A stretch of DNA of 34,762 nucleotides, from contig BJOX01000076.1 of NCBI GenBank assembly GCA_009731375.1, positions 318,701 to 353,462 of the forward strand, read 5' to 3'. Numbering within the stretch: position 1 is the stretch's first letter; each line of letters starts with the position of its first letter. A program made the position numbers and the translations under genes. Below are positions 13,692 to 23,811 of this stretch, one piece after another. Origin of the DNA: Paulinella micropora. Its lineage: Eukaryota > Cercozoa > Imbricatea > Euglyphida. A model generated the notes under the pieces. That model worked only from the letters and a program-made list of their open reading frames with translations. It searched no databases and had not been told where the DNA came from.

Positions 13692-14994
13692 CATACTTGC
13701 ATGCATACATAAATGAATACATACGTACATACTGTATGTATGTATTTTAGAGAGAACGTTAACCGGACAAGACCGTTCAATACATACATATATACATACA
13801 TACACACATACATACACACATACATACATACATACATACATACATAAATGCATGCATACATAAATGCATGCATACATACATACTGTATGTATGTATTTTA
13901 GAGAGAACGTTAACCGGACAAGACCGTTCAATACATACATAGATACATACATAGATACATACACACATACATACATGCATACATGCATACATACATGCAT
14001 ACTTGCATGCATACATAAATGCATACATACATACACACTGTATGTATTTATTTTAGAGAAAGCGTTATCCGGACAAGACCGTTCAATACATACATACATA
14101 CATACATACATACATACATGCATGCATACATAAATGCATACATACATACATACTGTATGTATGTATTTTAGAGAGAACGTTAACCGGACAAGACCGTTCA
14201 ATACATACATACATAGATACATACATACATACATACATACATACTTGCATGCATACATACATGAATACATACATACATACTGTATGTATGTATTTTAGAG
14301 AGAGCGTTAACGGGACAAGACCGTTCAATACATACATACATACATACATACATACATGCGTACTTGCATGCATACATAAATGCATACATACATACATACT
14401 ATATGTATGTATTTTAGAGAAAGCGTTATCCGGACAAGACCGTTCAATACATACGTACATACATACATACATACATACATACATACATACATGCAAAAAT
14501 ACATACGTTCAATACATACATACATACATGCATACACACATACAAAACGTATGCATTTTAGAGAGAACGTATACCAGACAAGACCGTTCAATACATACAT
14601 ACATACATACATACATACATACATACATACATACATACATACATACTTGCATGCATACATAAATGAATACATACTGTATGTATGTATTTTAGAGAGAGCG
14701 TTAACGGGACAAGACCGTTCAATACATACATACATACATACATACATACATACATACATACATGCATACATACATACATACATACTTGCATGCATACATA
14801 AATGCATACATACATACATACTGTATGTATGTATTTTAGAGAAAGCGTTATCCGGACAAGACCATTCAATACATACATACATACATACATACATACATAC
14901 ATACATACATACATACATACTTGCATGCATACATAAATGAATACATACATACATACTGTATGTATGTATTTTAGAGAGAGCGTTAACGGGACAG
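12491..14994 (+). repeat. 19-copy cassette array, core GGACAAGACCGTTCAA, mean spacing about 138 bp
   Basis: A conserved module of about 40 bp begins TTTTAGAGA and ends GACAAGACCGTTCAA. Its TTTT starts at 12491, 12630, 12765, 12893, 13040, 13191, 13335, 13473, 13606, 13745, 13896, 14051, 14166, 14293, 14412, 14556, 14687, 14833 and 14969. Spacings run from 115 to 155 bp. Each unit continues with CATA repeat, a conserved CTTGCATGCATACATAAATG in most copies, and a CATA-to-TATG palindrome directly before the next module. Three variants occur: GAACGTTAACC, GAAAGCGTTATCC and GAGCGTTAACG. The first and last copies are the most diverged. Confidence 0.95.
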
Positions 14995-15547
14995 GATCGT
15001 TCAAAGCTCAAAATGCAGGTATTTATGTATGTATGTATGTATGTATGTATGTATGCATGTATGCATGTATGTGTGTATGTATGTATGTATGTATGTATCG
15101 ACCGTTCAAAACTCAAAACGCAGGTATGTACGTATGTACGTATGTACGTATGTATGTATGTATGCATGCATGTATGCATGTATGTATATATGTATGTATC
15201 TATCTATGTATGTATCGACCGTTCAAAACTCAAAACGCAGGTATGTATGTATGTACGTACGTATGTATGTATGTATGTATGTATGTATGTATGCATGTGT
15301 GTATGCATGTGTGTATGTATGTGTGTATGTATGTATGTACGTATGTATGTATGCATGTATGTATCTATGTATGTATCGACCGTTCATAGCTCAAAACGCA
15401 GGTATGTATGTATGTATGTATGTATGTATGTATGTATGTATGTATGTATCTATCTATGTATCTTTGTATCTATGTATCTATGTATGTATCGACCGTTCAA
15501 AACTCAAAACGCAGGTATGTATGTATGTATGTATGTATGTATGTATG

Positions 15548-15578
<31 letters not shown>

Positions 15579-16795
15579 GTATGTATCGACCGTTCAAAAC
15601 TCAAAATGCAGGTATGTATGTATGTATGTATGTATGTATGTATGTATGTTTGTATGTATGTATATATGTATGTATGTATGTATGTATGCATGTATGTATG
15701 TATGCATGTGTATGCATGTATGTATGTATGTATGTATGTATGTATGTATGTATGTATCTATGTATGTATCTATGTATGTATCGACCGTTCAAAGCTCAAA
15801 ACGCAGGTATGTATGTATGTATGTATGTATGTATGTATCTATGTATGTATTTATGTATGTATCGACCGTTCGAAGCTCAAAGCGCAGGTCCGTATGTATG
15901 TATCTATGTATGTATGTCTGTATGTATGTATGTCTGTATGTATGTATGTATGTATGTATGTATGTATGTATGTATGTATGCATGTATGCATCTATGTATG
16001 TATCTATGTATGTATCGACCGTTCGAAGCTCAAAGCGCAGGTCTGTATGTATGTGTGTATGTATCTATGTATCTATGTCTGTCTGTATGTATGTATGTAT
16101 GTATGTATGTATGTATGTATGTATCTATGTATGTATGTATCTATGTATGTATCTATGTAAAGCTCAAAACGCAGGTATGTATGTATGTATGTATGTACGT
16201 ACGTATGTATGTATGTGTGTATGTATGTATGCATGTATGTATGCATGTATGTATGTATGTATGTATCTATGTATGTATTTATGTATGTATCTATGTATGT
16301 ATCTATGTATGTATCTATGCATGTATCTATGTATGTATCGACCGTTCAAAGCTCAAAACGCAGGTATGTATGTACGTATGTATGTACGTATGTATGTATG
16401 TATGTATGTATGCATGTATGCATGTATGTGTGTATGTATGTATGTGTGTATGTGTGTATGTATGTATGTATGTATGTATGTATGTATCTATGTATCTATG
16501 TATCTATGTATGTATCTATGTATGTCTCGACCGTTCCAAGCTCAAAGCGCAGGTCTGTATGTATGTATGTAAATATGTATGTATGTATGCATGTATGTAT
16601 GTATGTATGTATGTATACATGCATGCATGCATGTATCTATGTATGTATCTATGTATGTATCGACCGTTCGAAGCTCAAAGCGCAGGTCTGTATGTATGTA
16701 TGTATGTATGTATGTATGTATCGACCGTTCGAAGCTCAAAGCGCAGCTCTGTATCTATGTATCTATGTGTCTATGTATCTATGTATGTATGCATG

Positions 16796-16829
<34 letters not shown>

Positions 16830-16980
16830 TGTGTATGTATGTATCTATGTGTCTGTATATATGTATGTATGTTGTATGTATGTATGTATGTATGTATGTA
16901 TGCATGTATGTATGTATGTATGTATGTATGTATCTATGTATGTATCGACCGTTCGAAGCTCAAAGCGCAGCTCTGTATGT
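14995..16980 (+). repeat. 15-copy cassette array, core GACCGTTCRAARCTCAAARCGCAGG
   Basis: Module starts are about 14995, 15099, 15216, 15377, 15490, 15587, 15782, 15863, 16016, 16159 (5' half missing), 16339, 16528, 16661, 16722 and 16946, separated by TATG repeat with CTAT patches. Early copies read AAACTCAAAACGCAGG, later ones GAAGCTCAAAGCGCAGG, so sequence drifts along the array. The first copy is joined to the end of the last copy of the preceding array. Spacings of 61-224 bp are far less regular than in the preceding array. Confidence 0.94.
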
Positions 16981-16999
16981 ATGTATGTATGTATGTATG

Positions 17000-17031
<32 letters not shown>

Positions 17032-17330
17032 AATGTATGTATGTATGTATATATGTATGTATGTATCTATGTATATATGTATGTATGTATGTATGTTGTA
17101 TGTATGTATGTATGTATGTATGTATGTATGTATGTATCTATGTATGTATCTATGTATGTATCTATGTATATTTATCTATGTATCTATGTATGTATGTATG
17201 TAGTGTATCTATGTATCTATGTATCTATGTGTCTACGTATCTATGTATCTATGTATCTATGTATCTATGTATCTATGTATGTATGTATGTATTTATGTAT
17301 GTATTTATGTCTGTATGTGCGCGCAGTTAT
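16981..17330. repeat. (TATG)n and (CTATGTAT)n tail
   Basis: Continuation of the filler repeat without further cassettes. The octamer CTATGTAT dominates from about 17130 to 17280. Confidence 0.92.
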
Positions 17331-17429
17331 CTCAGTTCGGTCATGAACATACTTTGCTGCAACAGTAACACACACTCTCTCTCTCTCTCTCTCTCTTTTT
17401 TTTCTTTTTTTTTTTTTTTTTTTTTTGCT
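17331..17429. other. short unique segment, (CT)n and poly-T before gap
   Basis: About 40 bases of ordinary sequence (17331-17370), a CT run, then poly-T up to a gap. Nothing recognisable is encoded. Confidence 0.8.
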
Positions 17430-17462
17430 NNNNNNNNNNNNNNNNNNNNNNNNNNNNNNNNN
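17430..17462. other. assembly gap, 33 N inside poly-T
   Basis: Run of N with poly-T close on the left and immediately on the right, so the gap probably represents an unresolved homopolymer. Confidence 0.98.
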
Positions 17463-17507
17463 TTTTTTTTTTTTTTTTTTTTGAAATGGTAAGAGCCCAA
17501 GGAGGGA

Positions 17508-17554
<47 letters not shown>

Positions 17555-17636
17555 GAGAGAGAGAGGGAGGGAGAGGGAGGGAGGGAGAGAGGGAGAGAGA
17601 GAAGAAAGAGAGAGAAAGGGAGAGAAAGAAACAGGG

Positions 17637-17720
<84 letters not shown>
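17463..17720. repeat. poly-T then (GA)n purine tract
   Basis: Twenty T, then TGAAATGGTAAGAGCCC, then about 210 bp of GA repeat with GGGA and GATA interruptions. Together with the CT run at 17371-17396 it forms an inverted pyrimidine/purine pair around the gap. Confidence 0.92.
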
Positions 17721-17757
17721 GGTCACATGTTTGTGCATGCGGATGTATGCATGTATG

Positions 17758-17930
17758 TATGCATGTATGTATGCATGCATGTATGATATATGTCTACCCG
17801 TTTTTGAATTACTTACTCTTACTTACTTTACTTACTTGCTTACTTACTTATTTACTTACTTAAGTAAGTAATTGTAAGTAGTTCGAAACGGGTAGACATA
17901 TATCATACATACATACATACACTCACTTAT
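17758..17930. repeat. foldback inverted repeat, MITE-like
   Basis: Bases 17781-17803 and 17886-17908 are a perfect 23-bp inverted pair containing ATGTCTACCCGTTT. The arms continue inward imperfectly as ACTTACTTAC against GTAAGTAAGT and meet at a perfect 20-bp palindrome, about 17852-17871. Outward they merge into TATG on the left and CATA on the right. The whole could fold into one hairpin of about 150 bp. No protein is encoded. It could be a MITE or a chance product of inverted tetramer runs; the unique 23-bp arms favour a real foldback unit. Confidence 0.7.
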
Positions 17931-17939
17931 TTACTTACT

Positions 17940-17997
17940 TATTTACTTACTCAGGTATCGATTGAAGTTACAGTCGCAGACGCAGGATTGGATACAG
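17940..17997. other. short unique segment
   Basis: About 55 bases of normal sequence between the foldback unit and (AAT)n. No feature recognised. Confidence 0.6.
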
Positions 17998-18013
17998 GTA
18001 TAATAATAATAAC

Positions 18014-18072
<59 letters not shown>

Positions 18073-18110
18073 TAATAATAATAATAATAATGATAATAAT
18101 AATAATAATG

Positions 18111-18141
<31 letters not shown>

Positions 18142-18205
18142 TAATAGTAATAATAATAATAATGATAATAATAATAGTAATGATAATAATAATAGTAATA
18201 ATAGT
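17998..18205. repeat. (AAT)n with GAT and AGT variants
   Basis: Trinucleotide repeat (TAATAA phase) with scattered GAT and AGT units. On the minus strand it reads (ATT)n and directly follows the 3' end of the SINE at 18206-18470, so it is probably the SINE tail, expanded. Confidence 0.93.
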
Positions 18206-18470
18206 GCTTCTCTGTCAATGGCTGATGCATTTCTGCACATGCGCCTCCATCGTCTCACCCGTGAGGGGAGTACGAAGAATTGACGATAAGCTCTAATGAC
18301 ACCCCCGCAAGGGCAGTTCCAACACTTCCAGACGGGCCGGTATGTTCAATGAAAATACTGGTCCAGAAATAGACCGGTATGTTCAATGAAAATACTTGTG
18401 GCACCGACGGGAATCGAACTGGTGACAGGGCCCAGATGGTAGAACTTGACCACTGGGCTATCACGGTGTC
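18206..18470 (-). mobile_element. tRNA-derived SINE
   Basis: On the minus strand the element starts at 18470 with a tRNA-like head of 71 nt (18470 down to 18400). Its first seven bases, GACACCG, pair with the last seven, CGGTGCC, with one mismatch, like an acceptor stem. An A box (TAGCCCAGTGG) and a B box (GTTCGATTC) of the RNA polymerase III internal promoter are present. The D-loop-like AGTGGTCAAG recalls Leu/Ser-type tRNAs. The T stem is decayed, so this is not a working tRNA gene. A body of about 195 nt follows, containing a 37-bp direct duplication (18337 and 18374), and ends at CAGAGAAGCAC before (ATT)n. SINEs are moved by a partner LINE, usually sharing its 3' end. The family name is not known to me. 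Confidence 0.82.
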
Positions 18471-18678
<208 letters not shown>

Positions 18679-19056
18679 GGTACAGTCTATTTGCATGGGC
18701 AGGATTATGGAAAAAAAAATCCAGCAAAATATTTGCGTCAGGAAAGTATTGTCCTGAACCGTCAAACTTCCTGACATTTCAGCAATACCTGACGTGTTGG
18801 CCATGGAATTGATTTAGCAAAGTATTTGCGTTAGGGAAAATATTGTCCTGAACCGTCGAACTTCGACATTTCGGCAATACTTCGTCGAACTTCTTGACAT
18901 TTCGGCAATATTTCGTCGAACTTCCTGACATTTCGGCAATACTTCGTCAAACTTCCTGACATTTCGGCAATACTTGACATGTTGGGCTAGGAATTGATTT
19001 CGCTGTTAACGGAAAAGCTACTGGTTAACTTTAATACGGAACTCACCTACCGTAAC

Positions 19057-19060
<4 letters not shown>
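18679..19060. repeat. duplicated block with internal 31-bp minisatellite
   Basis: A segment of about 95 bp at about 18720-18815 is repeated in diverged form from about 18816 to 19002. The second copy carries an expanded inner minisatellite: a 31-bp unit beginning CGTCGAACTTC and containing GACATTTCGGCAATA occurs at 18854 (29 bp), 18883, 18914 and 18945. The first block has just one such unit, at about 18756. Both blocks end near GTTGG followed by GGAATTGATTT. No gene is recognised. Confidence 0.85.
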
Positions 19061-19093
<33 letters not shown>

Positions 19094-19112
19094 ATATATA
19101 TATATATCTTTG

Positions 19113-19169
<57 letters not shown>

Positions 19170-19182
19170 ATATATCTCTCTC

Positions 19183-19237
<55 letters not shown>

Positions 19238-19268
19238 CTCCCTCTCTCTCTCTATATATATATACCAT

Positions 19269-19345
<77 letters not shown>

Positions 19346-19370
19346 CATCCATCCATCCATCCATCCATCT

Positions 19371-19375
<5 letters not shown>
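19061..19375. repeat. CT, TA, CTAT and CCAT simple repeats
   Basis: Order: (CT)n, (TA)n, (CTAT)n, CT/TA again near 19235-19262, (CTAT)n, then (CCAT)n at about 19342-19368. The CT-TA-CTAT series appears twice, suggesting a duplication of about 165 bp. Confidence 0.92.

Positions 19376-19445
<70 letters not shown>
19376..19445. repeat. (ATT)n
   Basis: Pure ATT trinucleotide repeat of 70 bp. Confidence 0.96.
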
Positions 19446-19851
<406 letters not shown>

Positions 19852-19854
<3 letters not shown>

Positions 19855-20262
19855 CCCAATGGCCTCAAGGCGTTAAACTGTGACGCCAACTCATAACCCT
19901 TTGGTGGTAGATGCTGGGGAGGAGGGTCGTTGCGCGCGTAAAAGATCTTAAACTCCGCATATGCTGGTTGATAGCCCAGGACCCAGCAGACACCAGATTG
20001 TTATGGGTGGGGTTTCGAGGCAGCTCTAGCAACCGCGCTTGGTGTATGCACTTGCACATTCGGTGACGTCTTGCAAGAGGTTGCTGGGACTGCGGAATAA
20101 CCTCGGCTTAGTGCAGTCTTGCCCTCAGGAGCTCCATCGGTGGCCCCGATCATCAGGCGAGAGACTGACACGGGGGGGTGGAGGACCTCGAACAAGGGTA
20201 TTGGAGGCTTATGTCCGTTGAGGATATGCCATTAGCTGCATCAGTACGCCTCAGATATAGTA
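19852..20262 (-). mobile_element. retroposon-like element, copy 1 of a tandem pair, (AAT)n tail
   Basis: On the minus strand the 3' end reads GAGGCCATTGGGCTG and passes straight into (AAT)n. The same end followed by (AAT)n occurs on the plus strand at 32439, showing a dispersed family with a fixed 3' end and a microsatellite tail, as in non-LTR retrotransposons and their SINEs. The body (411 bp) has overlapping open frames of about 60 codons on both strands but no recognised reverse transcriptase or other domain, so it is probably a 3' untranslated region or a non-autonomous element. It differs by one base from copy 2 by eye. Confidence 0.7.
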
Positions 20263-20344
20263 AATCTGCCTTGGAGTGTTGACTGTGACATATTTGAGGG
20301 AAATCCCGATGAAAAAACCTAGTCACACTTGCTAAACAGAGTTC
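20263..20344. other. 82-bp segment between the tandem copies
   Basis: Non-repetitive sequence found just once, between the two 411-bp copies. It may be the next part of the element (upstream on the minus strand) that copy 2 lost, since copy 2 breaks into (ATT)n at the equivalent point. No feature recognised. Confidence 0.65.
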
Positions 20345-20751
20345 CAGCCCAATGGCCTCAAGGCGTTAAACTGTGACGCCAACTCATAACCCTTTGGTGG
20401 TAGATGCTGGGGAGGAGGGTCGTTGCGCGCGTAAAAGATCTTAAACTCCGCATATGCTGGTTGATAGCCCAGGACCCAGCAGACACCAGATTGTTATGGG
20501 TGGGGTTTCGAGGCAGCTCTAGCAACCGCGCTTGGTGTATGCACTTGCACATTCGGTGACGTCTTGCAAGAGGTTGCTGGGACTGCGGAATAACCTCGGC
20601 TTAGTGCAGTCTTGCCCTCAGGAGCTCCATCGGTGGCCCCGATCATCAGGCGAGAGACTGACACGGGGGGGTGGAGGACCTCGAACAAGGGTATTGGAGG
20701 CTTATGTCCGTTGAGGATATGTCATTAGCTGCATCAGTACGCCTCAGATAT

Positions 20752-20755
<4 letters not shown>
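20345..20755 (-). mobile_element. retroposon-like element, copy 2 of the tandem pair
   Basis: Repeats 19852-20262 at an offset of 493 bp with one difference seen by eye (GATATGC against GATATGT). Its 3' end on the minus strand abuts the 82-bp segment rather than (AAT)n, which argues for segmental tandem duplication and not a second insertion. Its other end runs into (ATT)n at 20756. An assembly duplication of two haplotypes is an alternative. Confidence 0.75.
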
Positions 20756-20801
<46 letters not shown>

Positions 20802-20807
20802 TATAAC

Positions 20808-20843
<36 letters not shown>

Positions 20844-20868
20844 TAGTATTATTATTATCATCTTATTA

Positions 20869-20908
<40 letters not shown>

Positions 20909-20919
20909 CATTATTATTA

Positions 20920-20959
<40 letters not shown>

Positions 20960-20963
20960 CATG

Positions 20964-21004
<41 letters not shown>

Positions 21005-21087
21005 TACTACTACTACTACTACTACTATTATTATTATTATTATTATTACTACTACTACTACTATTATTATTATTGTTATTGTTGTTG

Positions 21088-21119
<32 letters not shown>

Positions 21120-21216
21120 GTTGTTGTTGTTGTTGCTGTTGCTGCTGCTGCTGCTGTTGTTGTTGTTGTTGTTGTTGTTGTTGCTGCTGCTGTTGTTGTT
21201 GTTGCTGCTGCTGCTG

Positions 21217-21262
<46 letters not shown>

Positions 21263-21285
21263 ATTGTTGTTGTTGTTCTTGCTCA
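20756..21285. repeat. in-phase trinucleotide series ATT, ACT, GTT, GGT, GCT
   Basis: ATT repeat to about 21000, then runs of ACT, ATT, ACT, ATT, GTT, GGT, GTT, GCT and GTT follow to about 21285. From 20961 the triplets keep one phase (NNT) for about 85 codons until a slip near 21216 (CTGTGTT). The resulting open frame (Ile, Thr, Val, Gly, Ala runs) is a by-product of the repeat. Confidence 0.93.
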
Positions 21286-21318
21286 GAGGTTCCAAAAATG
21301 CTTTCACGCATCGCTGGT

Positions 21319-21366
<48 letters not shown>
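21286..21366. repeat. short unique segment then (CT)n
   Basis: About 35 bases of ordinary sequence (near 21286-21320) followed by 45 bp of CT repeat. Confidence 0.88.
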
Positions 21367-21370
<4 letters not shown>

Positions 21371-22283
21371 GTAGTATATACTAAATGTATGTATGTATGC
21401 ATGTATGCATGTATGTATGCATGCATGCATGTATGTATGTATGTATGTATGTATGTATGTATGCATGTGCGTATGTATGCATGCATGCATGCATGTATGT
21501 ATGTATGTATGTATGTATGTTTGTATGTTATGTATGTGTATATATGTATGTATTATCTATGTAGAAAACGCGCGAAGTATAGATTCTATGCGCGAAGATC
21601 ACATGCATAACATACATACATACATACATACATACATACATACATGCATACATACATACATACATACATACATACATACATACATACATGCATGCATGCA
21701 TACATACATACATACATACACACACACATACATACATACATACATTTAGAATATACTACATTTATGTATGTATTATTTATGTAGAAAACGCGCAAAGTAT
21801 ACATTCTATGGGCGAAGATCACATGCATAACATACATACATACATGCATGCATGCATACATACATACATATATACACACATACATACATACATACATACA
21901 TACATTTAGAATATACTACATTTATGTATGTATTATCTATGTAGAAAACGCGCGTAGTATACATTCTATGGGCGAAGATCACATGCATAACATACATACA
22001 TACATACATACATTTAGAATATACTACATTTATGTATGTATTATCTATGTAGAAAACGCGCGAAGTATTCATTCTATGGGAGAAGATCACATGCATATCA
22101 TTCATACATACATACATACATACATACATACATACACATACACATACATGCATACATACATACATACACAGATACACAGATACATTCATACATACATACA
22201 TACATACATACATACATTTAGTATATACTACGTCTATGTATGTATTATCTATGTAGAAAAAGCGCGTAGTATACATTCTATGG
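21367..22283 (+). repeat. five-copy cassette array, core GTAGAAAACGCGCGAAGTAT
   Basis: A module of about 90 bp in CATA/TATG filler. The core GTAGAAAACGCGC occurs at 21561, 21781, 21941, 22049 and 22253 (spacings 220, 160, 108 and 204 bp). A full unit starts TTTAGAATATACTAC, passes through the core and TTCTATGGGCGAAGATC, and ends ACATGCATAAC. The leading part of the module is present in inverted orientation at 21367-21386, so the array opens with a reversed half-unit. The fifth copy is a hybrid that continues into the cassette of the following (CTAT)n block. Confidence 0.92.
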
Positions 22284-22346
22284 GCGAAGATGTACCTATC
22301 TCTTCTATCGAAGCTCAATTACAGGTCATCGATCTATCTATCTATC

Positions 22347-22441
<95 letters not shown>

Positions 22442-22442
22442 C

Positions 22443-22521
<79 letters not shown>

Positions 22522-22543
22522 GATCTATCTATCTATCTATCTA

Positions 22544-22579
<36 letters not shown>

Positions 22580-22667
22580 TATATCTATCTATCTATCTGT
22601 CTATCTATCTATCTACCTACCTATCTACCTATCTATCTATCCACCTACCTACCTACCTACCTACCTT
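22284..22667 (+). repeat. border cassette GCGAAGATGTACC and (CTAT)n
   Basis: The copy starting at 22284 carries GCGAAGATGTACCTATC and TCGAAGCTCAATTACAGG, the cassette that recurs 12 more times from 24087 onward. Then follow CTAT repeat, a CTGT patch near 22546-22562, and CCTA near 22612-22665. Confidence 0.92.
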
Positions 22668-22920
22668 TTAAGCAAACACTGTTTTAATAAAATACTTGCC
22701 ATTCGTAGAGCCTGAGTGGGAAGCAGAAGAGATAGAATGGAAGTGGTATCAAAGAGATACAAAAGCGGAAGACAAAGTGAAGCGTAAAAAGAAAAGAAAA
22801 GAAAAAATAACAATAAAATAAAATAAAATAAAAAATAAAAAAAGACGAAAAACAAGAGGAAAGGCAAAAGAGGGAATTAGGAAAAAGGGAAAGTGAATAA
22901 CTGAGAAGGGAAAAGAAGAC
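22668..22920. other. A-rich, mostly non-repetitive stretch
   Basis: About 250 bases, strongly purine-biased on the plus strand, with short (AAAAT)n and AAAAG runs near 22790-22840. A minus-strand open frame of about 65 codons (Phe/Leu-rich) follows from this bias and has no recognised features. Confidence 0.6.
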
Positions 22921-23001
22921 CTATCCATCCATCCATCCATCCACCTACCTACCTACCTACCTACCTACCTACCTACCTACCTACCTATCTATCTATCTAT
23001 C
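22921..23001. repeat. (CCAT)n, (CCTA)n and (CTAT)n
   Basis: Three tetramers in sequence, ending at a gap. Confidence 0.95.
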
Positions 23002-23768
23002 NNNNNNNNNNNNNNNNNNNNNNNNNNNNNNNNNNNNNNNNNNNNNNNNNNNNNNNNNNNNNNNNNNNNNNNNNNNNNNNNNNNNNNNNNNNNNNNNNNN
23101 NNNNNNNNNNNNNNNNNNNNNNNNNNNNNNNNNNNNNNNNNNNNNNNNNNNNNNNNNNNNNNNNNNNNNNNNNNNNNNNNNNNNNNNNNNNNNNNNNNNN
23201 NNNNNNNNNNNNNNNNNNNNNNNNNNNNNNNNNNNNNNNNNNNNNNNNNNNNNNNNNNNNNNNNNNNNNNNNNNNNNNNNNNNNNNNNNNNNNNNNNNNN
23301 NNNNNNNNNNNNNNNNNNNNNNNNNNNNNNNNNNNNNNNNNNNNNNNNNNNNNNNNNNNNNNNNNNNNNNNNNNNNNNNNNNNNNNNNNNNNNNNNNNNN
23401 NNNNNNNNNNNNNNNNNNNNNNNNNNNNNNNNNNNNNNNNNNNNNNNNNNNNNNNNNNNNNNNNNNNNNNNNNNNNNNNNNNNNNNNNNNNNNNNNNNNN
23501 NNNNNNNNNNNNNNNNNNNNNNNNNNNNNNNNNNNNNNNNNNNNNNNNNNNNNNNNNNNNNNNNNNNNNNNNNNNNNNNNNNNNNNNNNNNNNNNNNNNN
23601 NNNNNNNNNNNNNNNNNNNNNNNNNNNNNNNNNNNNNNNNNNNNNNNNNNNNNNNNNNNNNNNNNNNNNNNNNNNNNNNNNNNNNNNNNNNNNNNNNNNN
23701 NNNNNNNNNNNNNNNNNNNNNNNNNNNNNNNNNNNNNNNNNNNNNNNNNNNNNNNNNNNNNNNNNNNN
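23002..23768. other. assembly gap, 767 N
   Basis: Run of N. The right edge enters the 3' end of a retroposon-like family, so part of the gap may be another copy of it. Confidence 0.99.
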
Positions 23769-23811
23769 ACGAAATCAGAAGCTCCTTTTTTCTGACATTA
23801 GTCGATATCTC

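Noticed and set aside
12491-16980. CRISPR-like pattern of conserved short repeats with variable spacers
   Set aside because: Spacers are microsatellite filler of very uneven length, repeats carry variants, there are no cas genes, and the context is eukaryotic.
17463-17490. Similarity of TTTTTTGAAATGG at 17477 to the 5' edge of the 471-bp family
   Set aside because: The match is 13 bases, half of them a T run, and it ends at once. Chance is a sufficient explanation.
18400-18470. Functional tRNA gene on the minus strand
   Set aside because: Promoter boxes and an acceptor-like stem are present, but the T stem is broken and the sequence continues into a SINE body and an ATT tail.
20756-21374. 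Poly-Ile/Thr/Val/Gly/Ala reading frame as a structural protein
   Set aside because: It is a trinucleotide repeat with in-phase variants. There is no signal peptide, no flanking exon structure, and the frame slips near 21216.
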